Shown here: positions 27,962 to 45,384 of the stretch, in pieces
Numbering within the stretch: position 1 is the stretch's first letter
Layout: each line of letters starts with the position of its first letter
Assembly: GCF_036088315.1 (NCBI RefSeq)
Contig: NZ_CP107996.1
Span: 2,686,501-2,750,500, forward strand
Origin: Streptomyces sp. NBC_00344
GTDB lineage: Bacteria > Actinomycetota > Actinomycetes > Streptomycetales > Streptomycetaceae
Length of the DNA: 64,000 bases
Direction: 5' to 3'
The notes under the pieces: model-generated
The model's input: only the letters and a program-made list of their open reading frames with translations
The model's database searches: none
Told to the model about the DNA's origin: nothing
Translations under genes and position numbers: made by a program

Positions 27962-28614
27962 CAGACGTCGCTCCCTTCGGTCTCAGTGGTGGCCTTGGGG
28001 CCAGACACGAAGGACTCGAAGGCGGCCTTGGTGAAGACCACGTCATCGGAGACGAGCACGTCGTACGTGTTCAGCTGGCCCGGCTCCAGGAGGTGCACCT
28101 GGGGCAGGTTGCGGGCGGAGAGCCACGCGGCCTCGTCCGAACGCTCGGCGACCAGGAGCACGTGCTTGCGCTCACTGACCTTGCCCAGCAGGGACTTGGC
28201 GGCCTTCGTGGACGCTGCGCCCTCGACCACGCCGGAAACGACGTGGATGCGAGCGTTACGGGCCCGGTCGGAGAGGGCACCGCGAAGAGCGGCAGCCTTC
28301 ATCTTCTTGGGGGTCCGCTGCGAGTAGTCACGCGGCTGCGGGCCGTGGACGACGCCACCGCCGGCGAACTGCGGCGCACGGGTCGAACCCTGGCGCGCGC
28401 GGCCGGTGCCCTTCTGACGGTAAGGCTTCTTACCGCCACCACGGACTTCACCGCGGGTCTTGGTCTTGTGCGTGCCCTGTCGGGCCGCGGCCAGCTGTGC
28501 GACAACGACCTGGTGGATCAGCGGAATGCTGACCTTGGCGTCGAAGATCTCCGCGGGGAGCTCGACGGTCCCGGCCTTGTCGCCTGCCGGCGAAAGGATG
28601 TCAATGGTGCTCAT
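27961..28614 (-). CDS. rplD: 50S ribosomal protein L4
   Basis: 217 residues; the long loop [20 protein letters not shown] reaches the exit tunnel. ATG 28614 ([13 protein letters not shown]) is the family start; the longer ORF is an artefact of reading into rplC. L4 is the S10-operon repressor in E. coli; whether it regulates here is unknown. Confidence 0.97.
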   Translation of the reverse strand: MSTIDILSPAGDKAGTVELPAEIFDAKVSIPLIHQVVVAQLAAARQGTHKTKTRGEVRGGGKKPYRQKGTGRARQGSTRAPQFAGGGVVHGPQPRDYSQRTPKKMKAAALRGALSDRARNARIHVVSGVVEGAASTKAAKSLLGKVSERKHVLLVAERSDEAAWLSARNLPQVHLLEPGQLNTYDVLVSDDVVFTKAAFESFVSGPKATTETEGSDV

Positions 28615-28621
28615 CGGTTCC

Positions 28622-29266
28622 TCAAGCCCCCTTGGCCGCGGTACGGACCAGGACGAGGCCGCCGTTCGGACCGGGGACTGCGCCCTTGATGAGCAGCAGA
28701 CCCTTCTCCGCGTCAACGGCGTGGACGGTCAGGTTCTGGGTGGTGACCCGCTCGTTGCCCATGCGGCCCGCCATGCGCATGCCCTTGAAGACACGGCCAG
28801 GGGTGGCACAGCCACCGATGGAGCCGGGCTTACGGTGCACTCGGTGGGCACCGTGGGAAGCCTTGCCACCCTTGAAGTTGTGGCGCTTCATGACACCGGC
28901 GAAGCCCTTGCCCTTGCTCTTGCCCGTGACATCAACCTTGATGCCGGACTCGAACACCTGAGCAGTGATCTCCTGGCCCAGCGTGTACTCGCTGGCGTCA
29001 GGGGTGCGGAGCTCCACCAGGTGGCGGCGCGGAGTCACGTCGGCCTTGGCGAAGTGGCCCTTGAGGGGCTTGTTCACCTTGCGCGGGTCGATCTCGCCGA
29101 AGGCGATCTGGACCGACTCGTAGCCGTCGATGTCGTTCGTACGGACCTGCGTCACGACGCACGGCCCAGCCTTGACGACGGTCACCGGGACAACCCGGTT
29201 GTTCTCGTCCCAGACCTGGGTCATGCCGAGCTTCTCGCCCAGGACGCCCTTGATGTTCTTAGTCAT
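28622..29266 (-). CDS. rplC: 50S ribosomal protein L3
   Basis: 214 residues: [48 protein letters not shown] regions close to the peptidyl transferase centre. ATG 29266 chosen; the ORF extends upstream over rpsJ without meaning. Confidence 0.97.
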   Translation of the reverse strand: MTKNIKGVLGEKLGMTQVWDENNRVVPVTVVKAGPCVVTQVRTNDIDGYESVQIAFGEIDPRKVNKPLKGHFAKADVTPRRHLVELRTPDASEYTLGQEITAQVFESGIKVDVTGKSKGKGFAGVMKRHNFKGGKASHGAHRVHRKPGSIGGCATPGRVFKGMRMAGRMGNERVTTQNLTVHAVDAEKGLLLIKGAVPGPNGGLVLVRTAAKGA

Positions 29267-29279
29267 CTCGCGCGTCACC

Positions 29280-29588
29280 TCAGAGCTTGATCTCGATGTC
29301 GACACCAGCCGGCAGGTCGAGACGCATGAGCGAGTCAACTGTCTTCGGCGTGGGGTCGAGGATGTCGATGAGGCGCTTGTGCGTGCGCATCTCGAAGTGC
29401 TCGCGCGAGTCCTTGTACTTGTGCGGCGACTTGATGACGCAGTACACGTTCTTCTCAGTGGGCAGCGGCACCGGGCCTGCGACCGACGCACCAGTGCGCG
29501 TCACCGTCTCGACGATCTTCTTCGCCGAAGAGTCGATGACCTCGTGGTCGTAGGCCTTGAGCCGGATGCGGATCTTCTGTCCCGCCAT
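29280..29588 (-). CDS. rpsJ: 30S ribosomal protein S10
   Basis: 102 residues: [41 protein letters not shown]10 (NusE) also acts in transcription antitermination with NusB and NusG. First gene of the S10 operon, with a predicted leader of about 360 nt. Confidence 0.98.
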   Translation of the reverse strand: MAGQKIRIRLKAYDHEVIDSSAKKIVETVTRTGASVAGPVPLPTEKNVYCVIKSPHKYKDSREHFEMRTHKRLIDILDPTPKTVDSLMRLDLPAGVDIEIKL

Positions 29589-29647
29589 GGCTACTCAGTA
29601 GTCCTGTCTCTCGTAACGCTCTGGGACCCGGGGGGTACTGCGATCTC

Positions 29648-29674
29648 CTCCGACCCACGCGGTCGGGCGTGTCG
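29648..29674 (-). promoter_or_regulatory. 27-nt leader element shared with rpsL
   Basis: Read on the minus strand, CGACACGCCCGACC then GCGTGGGTCGGAG. It contains a CCGACC-GCGTG-GGTCGG hairpin (6-bp stem, 5-nt loop). 26 of 27 bases match the element at 41076-41102 in the rpsL leader. It lies 60 nt before the rpsJ ATG, well downstream of the predicted promoter, so it is probably transcribed. Confidence 0.75.
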
Positions 29675-29959
29675 CATTCCCTCTACGTAGATCTCCCGAA
29701 GGATTTCCCAACCAAGGGGTGCGGGCCGAGACCGCAGGCCGGGGGTGAACACCCACCGGGTGCCTGGTCGGCGCCCCGCTGACACTTCCCGGAAGATTCC
29801 CGTACGTCCGCCTCAGCGCTGCCTTACGGCAGTTGGGGCGACGAGTACTGTGGGACTTGCTTCCAGTCCTCCCGACGGGAGGCGTGCAGCATCGGCACTC
29901 AACCGAGCAACCCCGATAGTCTGCCATAGCAGCCCTGGCCCTGGCCAATCGGGCGGGAG

Positions 29960-29987
29960 ATCCTACTCCCCGGTGTCCGCCGGTCAA
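29960..29987 (-). promoter_or_regulatory. rpsJ (S10 operon) promoter
   Basis: -35 TTGACC (29982-29987), 16-nt spacer, -10 TAGGAT (29960-29965). Start near 29952 would leave about 360 nt of leader. Other hairpins in this leader include CCTCCC/GGGAGG near 29868-29882. Confidence 0.55.
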
Positions 29988-30169
29988 ACGCGGCGCACGT
30001 CCCGCGGTGTCACCGCGCCGGGCGAACGGGGCACCCCGGTCATATGCCGGACCGCCGCTACCCCGTCGCCGGACTCACCGCGCGGGGCGGGCAGCCGCCC
30101 CGCCGCGCAGCGGCAGCGCGATCCGGCGATCCGGCGGGGGCCAGGCTCGCCCGTCCGCCGGCCACCGCC

Positions 30170-30392
30170 CCTGAGCCTCACCGTGCGCAGCGGCACGCTC
30201 CTGCGGATCGGGGTGAGCGACGCGCGGGGCGAACATCTCCCGCCCGGCCCCGGTACGGCCTCCGCGCCGGGCGGTGACGCGGAGCACGGTCGGGGACTGC
30301 TGATCGTCGAGGCGTACGCCGACCGCTGGGGCGTCCCGCCGGGATGCCCGCCCCGAAAAGCCGTCTGGGCCGAGCTGGACCTTCTGCCGTGA
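30170..30392 (+). pseudogene. C-terminal fragment of an RsbW-like ATP-binding protein
   Basis: An open frame ends SGTLLRIGVSDARGEH, then GRGLLIVEAYADRWGV and KAVWAELDLLP. This is the C-terminal half of the HATPase (GHKL) domain of the small anti-sigma/serine-kinase proteins abundant in Streptomyces: the G-box GRGLLIVEA is intact. The N-terminal half with the ELVTNAV-type N-box is not found in any frame upstream, and no start or ribosome site is evident, so I read it as a truncated remnant. A second decayed copy lies at 30606-30717. Confidence 0.65.
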
Positions 30393-30512
30393 CACCCCTC
30401 ACACCGGATCACGGCTTCCGCCAGGGCCTCGAAGAAGCGGGGCCGGGCACCTCCGAACGCCGACCCGGCCGGTGGGGCCCAGGGGGCGCCAAAAAACGTG
30501 AATACTCGTGCC

Positions 30513-30558
30513 TGGTGTGTGCACTGCGGGCTCAGTTGAGCGGGCCGTGCACACACCA
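30513..30558. repeat. 12-bp inverted repeat between the two remnants
   Basis: TGGTGTGTGCAC (30513-30524) and GTGCACACACCA (30547-30558), perfect arms with a 22-nt spacer. Could be a regulatory site of a lost gene or a recombination relic. Confidence 0.6.
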
Positions 30559-30605
30559 CCGAGAACTGCTCACGGATTTTTACGGCGGTGCCCGCCGGCC
30601 CCACC

Positions 30606-30717
30606 AAGTCCGGACGCGGCCTGCTGATCGTCGAAGCGTCCGCCGACCGCCGTGGTGTGACGCCGGCGCCCTTACCCACGCGAGGTCGTCCGGGCGGAGG
30701 TCGATCTCGCGTCGTGA
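30606..30717 (+). pseudogene. Second, frameshifted remnant of an RsbW-like ATP-binding protein
   Basis: One frame reads GRGLLIVEASADRRGVTPAPLPT from 30612; after a frame change the sequence from 30679 reads REVVRAEVDLAS and stops at 30717. Joined, this matches the end of the copy at 30392 (GRGLLIVEAYADRWGV...KAVWAELDLLP). It is therefore a truncated and frameshifted paralogue. Confidence 0.65.
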
Positions 30718-30847
30718 CCGCCTCCGCCGGATCGCGGTTATCCACGACCCGGTCGACCGCGACGCGGTACCCCGCGCCATCAAAGACCAAAGGAAAGACG
30801 TCCTCAAAGAACCAGGGAAATCACCGTTCCCCACCCCACCCCGCCGT

Positions 30848-30867
30848 CATCACCCGCATGGGTGATG
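30848..30867. promoter_or_regulatory. Palindrome upstream of the winged-helix gene
   Basis: CATCACCC-GCAT-GGGTGATG, perfect 8-bp arms, 139 nt before the ATG at 31006. A possible operator or the terminator of the lost upstream gene. Confidence 0.45.
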
Positions 30868-31005
30868 TTGGCCAATTAGGCTGGATTCGCGGTGGGTTGG
30901 CTGGCATATGCTCGCCCCTGACAACTCCAGACATGCGACGGCCCCCGGCCGGGACTCGCAATCCCGATCGAGGGCCTGACCACCGAGGAAGTAAGAGGCT
31001 TCCCG

Positions 31006-32256
31006 ATGGATACCCAGCAGATTAGCGCGCCCTCGCGCGCCCAGTCCCCCGTTCGCGGGGGCGCCACTTCGGCGTCCGGTGGTGTTGTGCACTCCAACGC
31101 CCGGCACCACAGCCACTACACCGTCATCGGCAACCACCTCGCCCAGCACCGCGAGCTCACGCTTCTGGCCGTCGGACTGGCCACGCACATCCAGTCGCTG
31201 CCCGCCGGAGCCAGGGTCGGCATCAAGGCCATCGCCGAGCGCTACCCGGACAGCGAGACCCGCATCGCCGCCGGACTACGCGAACTCGAAGCCCACGGAT
31301 ACCTGCGACGCACCCGGGAACGGCTGCCGAACGGCCGCGTCATCACCCGCACCGTCTCCTACAACCAGCCCCGCGCCGCTGCCGCCCCCACCACGGCAGG
31401 ACCGCCCACATCCGGCCCGACCACAGCACCCGAGCCGTCGCCCGGCCCTCGCCGCCCGGCCCCAGGGTCCGCAGCCACGGCACCGGCGCCCGTACCGGCA
31501 CCGGCCCCCTACCCCGCGCCTGTGCCTGCACAACCGTCATCCACACCGGGCACCACCCTCGCCGACGCGCTCCAGCCGCACGCGGAAGCCACCGCCTCCA
31601 CCTCACCCCGCGCCGCAGCACCCGCCACGCCGAAACCGTCCGCAGAGGCCGCCGCACCACCGGCTCACACCCGCGCCGGAGCCCGCGCACCGCTCCCCCG
31701 GCCGCAGCTCCACGATGGGGAACACCACCGCGCCGCCGCCGTCCTCCTCGCCGGCCTGCGCCGTCACGAACCCCGCATGCTCCTCGCCGAGCAGGACATC
31801 CGCCGCCTCACCCCCGCTGTCGCCGCGTGGCTCGAACGCGACACCCACCCCGACGCCGTGCGCCACGCCCTCACCGCCAACCTCCCCGAATCCCTCAACC
31901 ACCCCGCAGCCCTCCTCGCCCACCGTCTGACTGCCCTCCTGCCACCCCCGCTCCCCGCTGTCCGGTCCACGCGGGCAGCTGAACGTCCGGACCCCCTCCA
32001 GAACTGCGACAACTGCGACCACGCGTTCAGGGCCCCCGCACCGGGCCGCTGCCACGCCTGCCGCTCCGGCCTGGAGGCGCGGCAGGCGACGCTCACCCCG
32101 TCGGGACGCCCGGCACGCGCTCCCTCCGCACCGGACACCGCCCTCCACGGGCAGGCATCGACTGCCACAGCACGCGCCGGGGCCGCCCAGCATGACGGCC
32201 GAGCGCCCGCAGGAGAGTGCGGGCCCCCACCGCCCGCGCGTCACTCACACGGGTGA
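31006..32256 (+). CDS. Winged-helix protein with Pro/Ala linker and C-terminal zinc ribbon
   Basis: 416 residues. Residues about 35-120 (HYTVIGNHLAQHRELTLLAVGL to LPNGRVITRTVSYNQP) form a winged-helix DNA-binding domain like those of DnaD/replication-type or PadR-like regulators. Residues about 125-230 are Pro/Ala/Thr rich and probably disordered. A helical segment (HHRAAAVLLAGLRRHEPRML) follows, then a four-Cys zinc ribbon CDNCDHAF...CHAC (CxxC-x11-CxxC). AGAGG lies 7 nt before the ATG. The gene at 32370 encodes a second copy of the winged-helix domain alone. No specific function is known to me; DNA binding is well supported. Confidence 0.75.
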   Translation: MDTQQISAPSRAQSPVRGGATSASGGVVHSNARHHSHYTVIGNHLAQHRELTLLAVGLATHIQSLPAGARVGIKAIAERYPDSETRIAAGLRELEAHGYLRRTRERLPNGRVITRTVSYNQPRAAAAPTTAGPPTSGPTTAPEPSPGPRRPAPGSAATAPAPVPAPAPYPAPVPAQPSSTPGTTLADALQPHAEATASTSPRAAAPATPKPSAEAAAPPAHTRAGARAPLPRPQLHDGEHHRAAAVLLAGLRRHEPRMLLAEQDIRRLTPAVAAWLERDTHPDAVRHALTANLPESLNHPAALLAHRLTALLPPPLPAVRSTRAAERPDPLQNCDNCDHAFRAPAPGRCHACRSGLEARQATLTPSGRPARAPSAPDTALHGQASTATARAGAAQHDGRAPAGECGPPPPARHSHG

Positions 32257-32369
32257 ACTCGAACAACTCCACTGTTCGCCCGGCCGGTTGAGGTGGCACG
32301 TTCGGGTCGACGGCAGCAGGCGAAGTCCGCCAGGAACGTCGTTCGTCGACCCCCTACGGAGTGACCAGG

Positions 32370-32774
32370 ATGACCGCATCCCCGCAGCCCGGTTTCACGA
32401 TCATCAGCAATTACCTCGCCCAGCACCCCGGGCTGTCGATGACGGCGATCGGCCTCGCGACATACATCCAGATGCTGCCCGGTGGCGCACCGGTGGACAT
32501 CGACACGCTCGATCACCGGTTCACCGAGGGGCGGGACGAGATCGCCGCCGCGATGGACGAGCTGGAGGCGGAGGGGTACATCGAGCGGGTGCCGGTGCGC
32601 CTCCCGGACGGGCGGACGGCCGTCCGCACCCACTCGTACAACAACCCGGCGGCCGCCCGCGCCGACTTCGTCCGCGAGGCAGGAACCCTCCGGACGGCGG
32701 GCGCCGTCCAGAAGGCGGGCTCCGTCCAGAAGGCAAGCCCCGACTACTCCGAGCCGGGGCAGGCGAGCCGCTGA
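32370..32774 (+). CDS. Small winged-helix protein, paralogue of the preceding gene
   Basis: 134 residues: GFTIISNYLAQHPGLSMTAI, then GLATYIQMLPGG, DELEAEGYIERVPVRLPDGR and RTHSYNNP align through the winged-helix domain of the 31006 gene. It lacks the linker and zinc ribbon and ends in a short polar tail (TAGAVQKAGSVQKASPDY). ATG 32370 has GGAG 8 nt upstream, better placed than the in-frame GTG at 32361. Probably a regulator; target unknown. Confidence 0.75.
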   Translation: MTASPQPGFTIISNYLAQHPGLSMTAIGLATYIQMLPGGAPVDIDTLDHRFTEGRDEIAAAMDELEAEGYIERVPVRLPDGRTAVRTHSYNNPAAARADFVREAGTLRTAGAVQKAGSVQKASPDYSEPGQASR

Positions 32775-32813
32775 GGGCTCTTCCCGCGGCCCTTTTCTGC
32801 CCCCGTACGCGGT

Positions 32814-32859
32814 GAGGGTGCCATGGGACTCACCCAGCAGCGGATCCCACGGCACCCTC
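32814..32859. terminator. Bidirectional hairpin before gdhA end
   Basis: A 15-bp stem with one mismatch (32814-32828 with 32845-32859), between the + gene ending 32774 and gdhA ending 32871. Confidence 0.65.
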
Positions 32860-32870
32860 CCCGGTCTCGG

Positions 32871-34367
<1,497 letters not shown>

Positions 34368-34530
34368 TCATCGGTCACGATGCCAGGTATCCGGGTCCTG
34401 GCGGCCCGGCATGTGTCGCAGCTCTCGCCGTGTGTCCGATGGGCGGGACAACCACCGCGCGGGCAACTCCGTCAACCAGACCGGGAGCGCATGGGACGGC
34501 CCGTGCGGGGGGATCGGACGGAGCACCATC

Positions 34531-36564
34531 ATGCGCGCGGCACATCAACCCGGCCTGTCCAGACGGCTTCTGCTGGCAGCGTTCGGCAGCGCCGCCGCTT
34601 CCACGGCGCTCACCGCCTGTTCCGTCCCCGAGGCCCCGCGCCGCGGCACCCGGGCAGCCGATCCGCTGCCGGGCAAGGCGATATCGATAGCCCGGCACGA
34701 GCGGCTGATGCAGATACTCGCCCACCCGGACGACGACCTGTACTTCATGAACCCGGACACCCAGCGGATGCTCGACTCCGGCACCCCGCTGGTCTGCGTG
34801 TACGTGACCGCGGGCGAGGCCAACGGCATCAACGCGATAGCCGGCCGTCCGCGCCCGCGCCCCGACAAGCCCGCCTATTCGTCGGCCCGCCACCAGGGGT
34901 TGCGCCAGGCGTATGCGGCGCTGCTCGGTCTGGCTCCCTACACACCGTGGACCAAGGGCGTCACCGAACTGCGGGGCGGTCACCAGGCCGAGATCAATAC
35001 GCTGGACAGGGGCGGTCGCCGGGTCGAGCTCATCTTCCTCGACCTCGCCATGCACACGGCTCGCGGGCACCTCGGCCTGCCGTCGCTCTGGGCGTACCGC
35101 GGGCTCGACCTGCGTACCGTCATCGCCGAGGGATCCCCGCTGCAGACAGCGAAGCCGTACACCTATGACGCGCTGGTGGATGTGCTCACCGGGCTGCTGA
35201 GCCAGTACCGGCCGACCGTCGTGCACACCCTGGACCCCGATCCGGACATCCAGCACAGCCCCACCGCGGTGCGCCGCAAGGACAGCGAGCAGGTCGGCTA
35301 CTCGGACCACGCCGACCACACCGCCACCGCCTCCTTCAGCTGGGCCGCGCTGATCCGCTGGGTCGCCGAGGCCACCGGCGGAGGCGGCGAGGTACCGGCC
35401 TTCGTCACCACGGCGTACCGGGGCTACTACAACCGTCACTGGCCGAAGAACCTGTCGCCCCAGGTGGTCCGGGAGAAGGCCTCGCATCTGGTGCCCTACG
35501 GCGGCAGCGCCGCGTGGGAGTGCGGGAACCAGGGCGGCTGCGGCGACTACAACGTGGGCGGGCGCCGTCCCCTGACCAACAAGAAGGGCTGGGTCCGCTC
35601 CACCCACTACCGCTATCCGGGGCCGCGGCCCGTCCTGGCCACGGAGAAGGACGGCCGCCTCGTCGGCTACGGGGTCCTCGGTCTGCGCGCGGTTCGCTGG
35701 CGGGAGACGGCACCGGGCAGCGGCCAGTGGGGGCCGCCCGACGACCTCGGTGGCGGGCCCCTGGCACCCGCACTCGGCGGGACGGCCCTCGCCGACGGCA
35801 CGCAACTGCTCTTCGGTCTGCGCTTCTCCTCGCTCGCCGGACACGGCGCCGCCAACACCCGCGAGGTCGTACTTCTCCAACAGCGCGCACCCGGAGGGGA
35901 GTTCGCCGCCTGGACCGGTCTCGGCAACCCGGAGACCGACCCGGACAGCGGACGACGGATCGGGGTCCCGGTCACGGTCACCGCACCCGATGGACGGGTC
36001 CACCTCTTCGTGCGCAACGCGTCCCAGGGCATCAGTTCCCGGGTGCGTGACGCGGCGGGCCGCTGGGGCGGCTGGCGCGATCTCGGCGGCGGTCAGATCC
36101 AGGACGGGCTCTCGGCCGTGGCGGACGGGGCAGGACTCGTCCATGTCTTCGCGGCCGGCCGGGACACCGTGCACCACTGGGCCCAGAGCGCGCCCGGCGG
36201 TCCGCTCTCCTGGCTTCAGGAGCCCGGCCTCCCGCTGCCCGGCGACTTCCCCACCGCGGTCGCGGCAGCCGACGGGGGTGTCGATGTCTACTACCCGAAG
36301 CCCGCCTCGTCCCGCATCGCAGCCGTGCATCTCGGCGGTACGCATCCGGGCGCCGCCCCCGCCACCCCCGTACTGCCGGGCCCGGACGGCCGAGGGCGGA
36401 CCAGGCTGCTGCAGAACGGACGGGTCCTGGTCCGCCGCGAAGGGGCGGTGCCGCTCGAGGGTACGGCGCTCCACATGTCGGGCGGCCCGGCCGGCGAACC
36501 CGCCGTCGCCGGGCTCGGGCCGGGGGCGCAGCCGTGGATCTGGCGCCCGGTCCGTTCCGTGTAG
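34531..36564 (+). CDS. Tat-exported PIG-L deacetylase-like lipoprotein with C-terminal repeat domain
   Basis: 677 residues. N-terminus LSRRLLLAAFGSAAASTALTACS combines a twin-arginine motif with a lipobox (LTAC), so it is probably exported folded and lipidated. Residues about 55-320 are a PIG-L/LmbE domain: ILAHPDDDLYF (zinc ligands H and D), YVTAGEANGIN, and the third-ligand region YSDHADHTATA. The remaining ~350 residues are Gly/Trp-rich repeats (WETAP-, GPPDDLGG-, GRWGGWRDLGGG-type) resembling beta-propeller carbohydrate-binding domains. A secreted N-deacetylase acting on surface or extracellular glycans is inference. GGAG precedes ATG 34531; the ORF extends upstream without a site. Confidence 0.85.
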   Translation: MRAAHQPGLSRRLLLAAFGSAAASTALTACSVPEAPRRGTRAADPLPGKAISIARHERLMQILAHPDDDLYFMNPDTQRMLDSGTPLVCVYVTAGEANGINAIAGRPRPRPDKPAYSSARHQGLRQAYAALLGLAPYTPWTKGVTELRGGHQAEINTLDRGGRRVELIFLDLAMHTARGHLGLPSLWAYRGLDLRTVIAEGSPLQTAKPYTYDALVDVLTGLLSQYRPTVVHTLDPDPDIQHSPTAVRRKDSEQVGYSDHADHTATASFSWAALIRWVAEATGGGGEVPAFVTTAYRGYYNRHWPKNLSPQVVREKASHLVPYGGSAAWECGNQGGCGDYNVGGRRPLTNKKGWVRSTHYRYPGPRPVLATEKDGRLVGYGVLGLRAVRWRETAPGSGQWGPPDDLGGGPLAPALGGTALADGTQLLFGLRFSSLAGHGAANTREVVLLQQRAPGGEFAAWTGLGNPETDPDSGRRIGVPVTVTAPDGRVHLFVRNASQGISSRVRDAAGRWGGWRDLGGGQIQDGLSAVADGAGLVHVFAAGRDTVHHWAQSAPGGPLSWLQEPGLPLPGDFPTAVAAADGGVDVYYPKPASSRIAAVHLGGTHPGAAPATPVLPGPDGRGRTRLLQNGRVLVRREGAVPLEGTALHMSGGPAGEPAVAGLGPGAQPWIWRPVRSV

Positions 36565-36572
36565 CGCATCGC

Positions 36573-36620
36573 AGAAGGGCCCCCGGACACCGCCGCGAAC
36601 GGCGGGCCGGGGGCCCTTCT
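36573..36620. terminator. Bidirectional terminator before tuf end
   Basis: AGAAGGGCCCCCGG (36573-36586) pairs with CCGGGGGCCCTTCT (36607-36620), 14 bp, with an inner CCGCC/GGCGG hairpin in the loop. Confidence 0.85.
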
Positions 36621-36670
36621 GGTACTGCTCGGTGCTCTGTGCGGAGCAACCAGGTCAGACAGTCAGGTGA

Positions 36671-37864
<1,194 letters not shown>

Positions 37865-37940
37865 TGGGTCCTCCTGCGGAGTGGTTCTGTACGCCTTGCT
37901 TCATCGGCGCCAGGTGATCTTTGCTGGGATGCCGGGGCCC

Positions 37941-37973
37941 GGGGCATTCAGCACATTGCGCGCTGAATGCCCC
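37941..37973 (-). terminator. Hairpin between fusA and tuf
   Basis: GGGGCATTCAGC pairs with GCTGAATGCCCC, 12-bp perfect stem, 9-nt loop, 42 nt after the fusA stop. Confidence 0.75.
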
Positions 37974-38014
37974 AGTGGCTCCGGTGATAAGCCTAAAGCG
38001 TGAGCTCGGAAGAG

Positions 38015-40144
<2,130 letters not shown>

Positions 40145-40182
40145 AAGGCTCAATCTTCTCTCGGTCTCGAGGTGGGTAGCGA

Positions 40183-40653
40183 CTACCAGCGGTAGTGCGC
40201 GAAGGCCTTGTTGGACTCGGCCATCTTGTGGGTGTCCTCACGCTTCTTGACGGCTGCGCCAAGACCGTTGGACGCGTCGAGCAGCTCGTTCATGAGGCGC
40301 TCGGTCATGGTCTTCTCGCGACGGGCGCGGGAGTAACCGACGACCCAGCGCAGCGCGAGGGTGGCGGCGCGACCGGGCTTGACCTCGATCGGCACCTGGT
40401 AGGTGGCGCCACCGACACGGCGGGACTTGACCTCGAGAGACGGCTTGACGTTCTCGAGAGCGCGCTTCAGCGTGATGACCGGGTCAGCGCCGGTCTTCTC
40501 GCGGAGGCCTTCCATGGCGCCGTACACGATCCGCTCGGCAGTGGAACGCTTGCCGTTGAGCAGGATCTTGTTGATCAGCGAGGTGACAAGAGGAGAACCG
40601 TAGACCGGGTCGATGATGACCGGGCGCTTCGGGGCAGGGCCCTTACGAGGCAT
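40183..40653 (-). CDS. rpsG: 30S ribosomal protein S7
   Basis: 156 residues: [55 protein letters not shown]. Nucleates 30S head assembly and is the str-operon repressor in E. coli. 2 nt after rpsL. Confidence 0.98.
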   Translation of the reverse strand: MPRKGPAPKRPVIIDPVYGSPLVTSLINKILLNGKRSTAERIVYGAMEGLREKTGADPVITLKRALENVKPSLEVKSRRVGGATYQVPIEVKPGRAATLALRWVVGYSRARREKTMTERLMNELLDASNGLGAAVKKREDTHKMAESNKAFAHYRW

Positions 40654-40655
40654 TC

Positions 40656-41027
40656 TTACTTCTCCTTCTTGGCGCCGTAGCGGCTGCGGGCCTGCTTGCG
40701 GTTCTTGACACCCTGGGTGTCGAGGGAACCGCGGATGATCTTGTAGCGAACACCAGGCAGGTCCTTCACACGGCCACCACGCACGAGCACGATGGAGTGC
40801 TCCTGCAGGTTGTGTCCCTCACCCGGGATGTAGGCCGTGACCTCGATCCCCGAGGTCAGGCGAACACGCGCGACCTTACGGAGGGCCGAGTTGGGCTTCT
40901 TCGGGGTGGTCGTGAAGACACGGGTGCAGACGCCACGGCGCTGGGGCGAACCCTCGAGCGCAGGGGTCTTGTTCTTCTCGACCTTGTCCTGCCGGCCCTT
41001 CCGGACCAGCTGCTGGATCGTAGGCAC
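40656..41027 (-). CDS. rpsL: 30S ribosomal protein S12
   Basis: 123 residues from GTG 41027 ([14 protein letters not shown]). Decoding-site loops [14 protein letters not shown] and [13 protein letters not shown] carry the lysines (E. coli K43 and K88 positions) whose replacement gives streptomycin resistance, so a sensitive S12 is predicted. First gene of rpsL-rpsG-fusA-tuf. Confidence 0.98.
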   Translation of the reverse strand: MPTIQQLVRKGRQDKVEKNKTPALEGSPQRRGVCTRVFTTTPKKPNSALRKVARVRLTSGIEVTAYIPGEGHNLQEHSIVLVRGGRVKDLPGVRYKIIRGSLDTQGVKNRKQARSRYGAKKEK

Positions 41028-41075
41028 TACTTCTCCGGTTTCTGTGTGCCGTGTAGTGAAACTAACCTGGAACAT

Positions 41076-41102
41076 CTCCGACCCACGCGGTCGGGTGTGT
41101 CG
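41076..41102 (-). promoter_or_regulatory. 27-nt leader element shared with rpsJ
   Basis: The rpsL copy of the element at 29648-29674; one base differs. It lies 49 nt before the rpsL GTG and inside the predicted leader of about 190 nt. Same CCGACC/GGTCGG hairpin. Confidence 0.75.
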
Positions 41103-41222
41103 AATACTGCAGACCCCCGCCGACAGAGCGGAGAGGACACAGATTGCGGTGGCTGCTTACGGCTCGTCATGCGGCTGAAGACACGCACAGGAGCCAGGGC
41201 ACACCCCAGGCACAAGGTCAGA

Positions 41223-41251
41223 GCGTACCTATCGCATCGGCTCCGGTCAAA
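41223..41251 (-). promoter_or_regulatory. rpsL (str operon) promoter
   Basis: -35 TTGACC (41246-41251), 17-nt spacer, -10 TACGCT (41223-41228). Transcription would start near 41215. Confidence 0.65.
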
Positions 41252-41302
41252 ACAACTATGGACGCGCGGGACCGGACAGCGCCGAAACCGGCCGTTCCCA
41301 CG

Positions 41303-41340
41303 CCACAGGGCGGCCATCCCGAAGGATGACCGCCCTGTGG
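41303..41340 (-). terminator. rpoBC terminator
   Basis: A 17-bp stem with one mismatch (41303-41319 with 41324-41340) and a CGAA loop, 16 nt after the rpoC stop. Together with the rpsL promoter and leader it fills the 329-bp gap between rpoC and rpsL. Confidence 0.85.
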
Positions 41341-41356
41341 ATCCTGCTACGCGCTG

Positions 41357-45256
<3,900 letters not shown>

Positions 45257-45349
45257 TTGTCGTCAATCCCTCTTTCGGGGGTTCGAGCCCCTCCTCGCGC
45301 CAGCGAGGGAATGGGCACTTCAGCAATGGTCTGAACGGGTCCGGGGAGA

Positions 45350-45377
45350 GCCGGCCGGATCAGGCGATCCGGCCGGC
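45350..45377 (-). terminator. Hairpin between rpoB and rpoC
   Basis: GCCGGCCGGATC (45350-45361) pairs with GATCCGGCCGGC (45366-45377), 12 bp with an AGGC loop, 7 nt after the rpoB stop. May set the rpoB:rpoC mRNA ratio or protect the 3' end. Confidence 0.7.
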
Positions 45378-45384
45378 CAACCCG

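Noticed and set aside
29984..30790. Minus-strand 268-codon frame opposite the ATP-binding remnants
   Set aside because: It is antisense to the recognisable G-box fragments and resembles no protein family.
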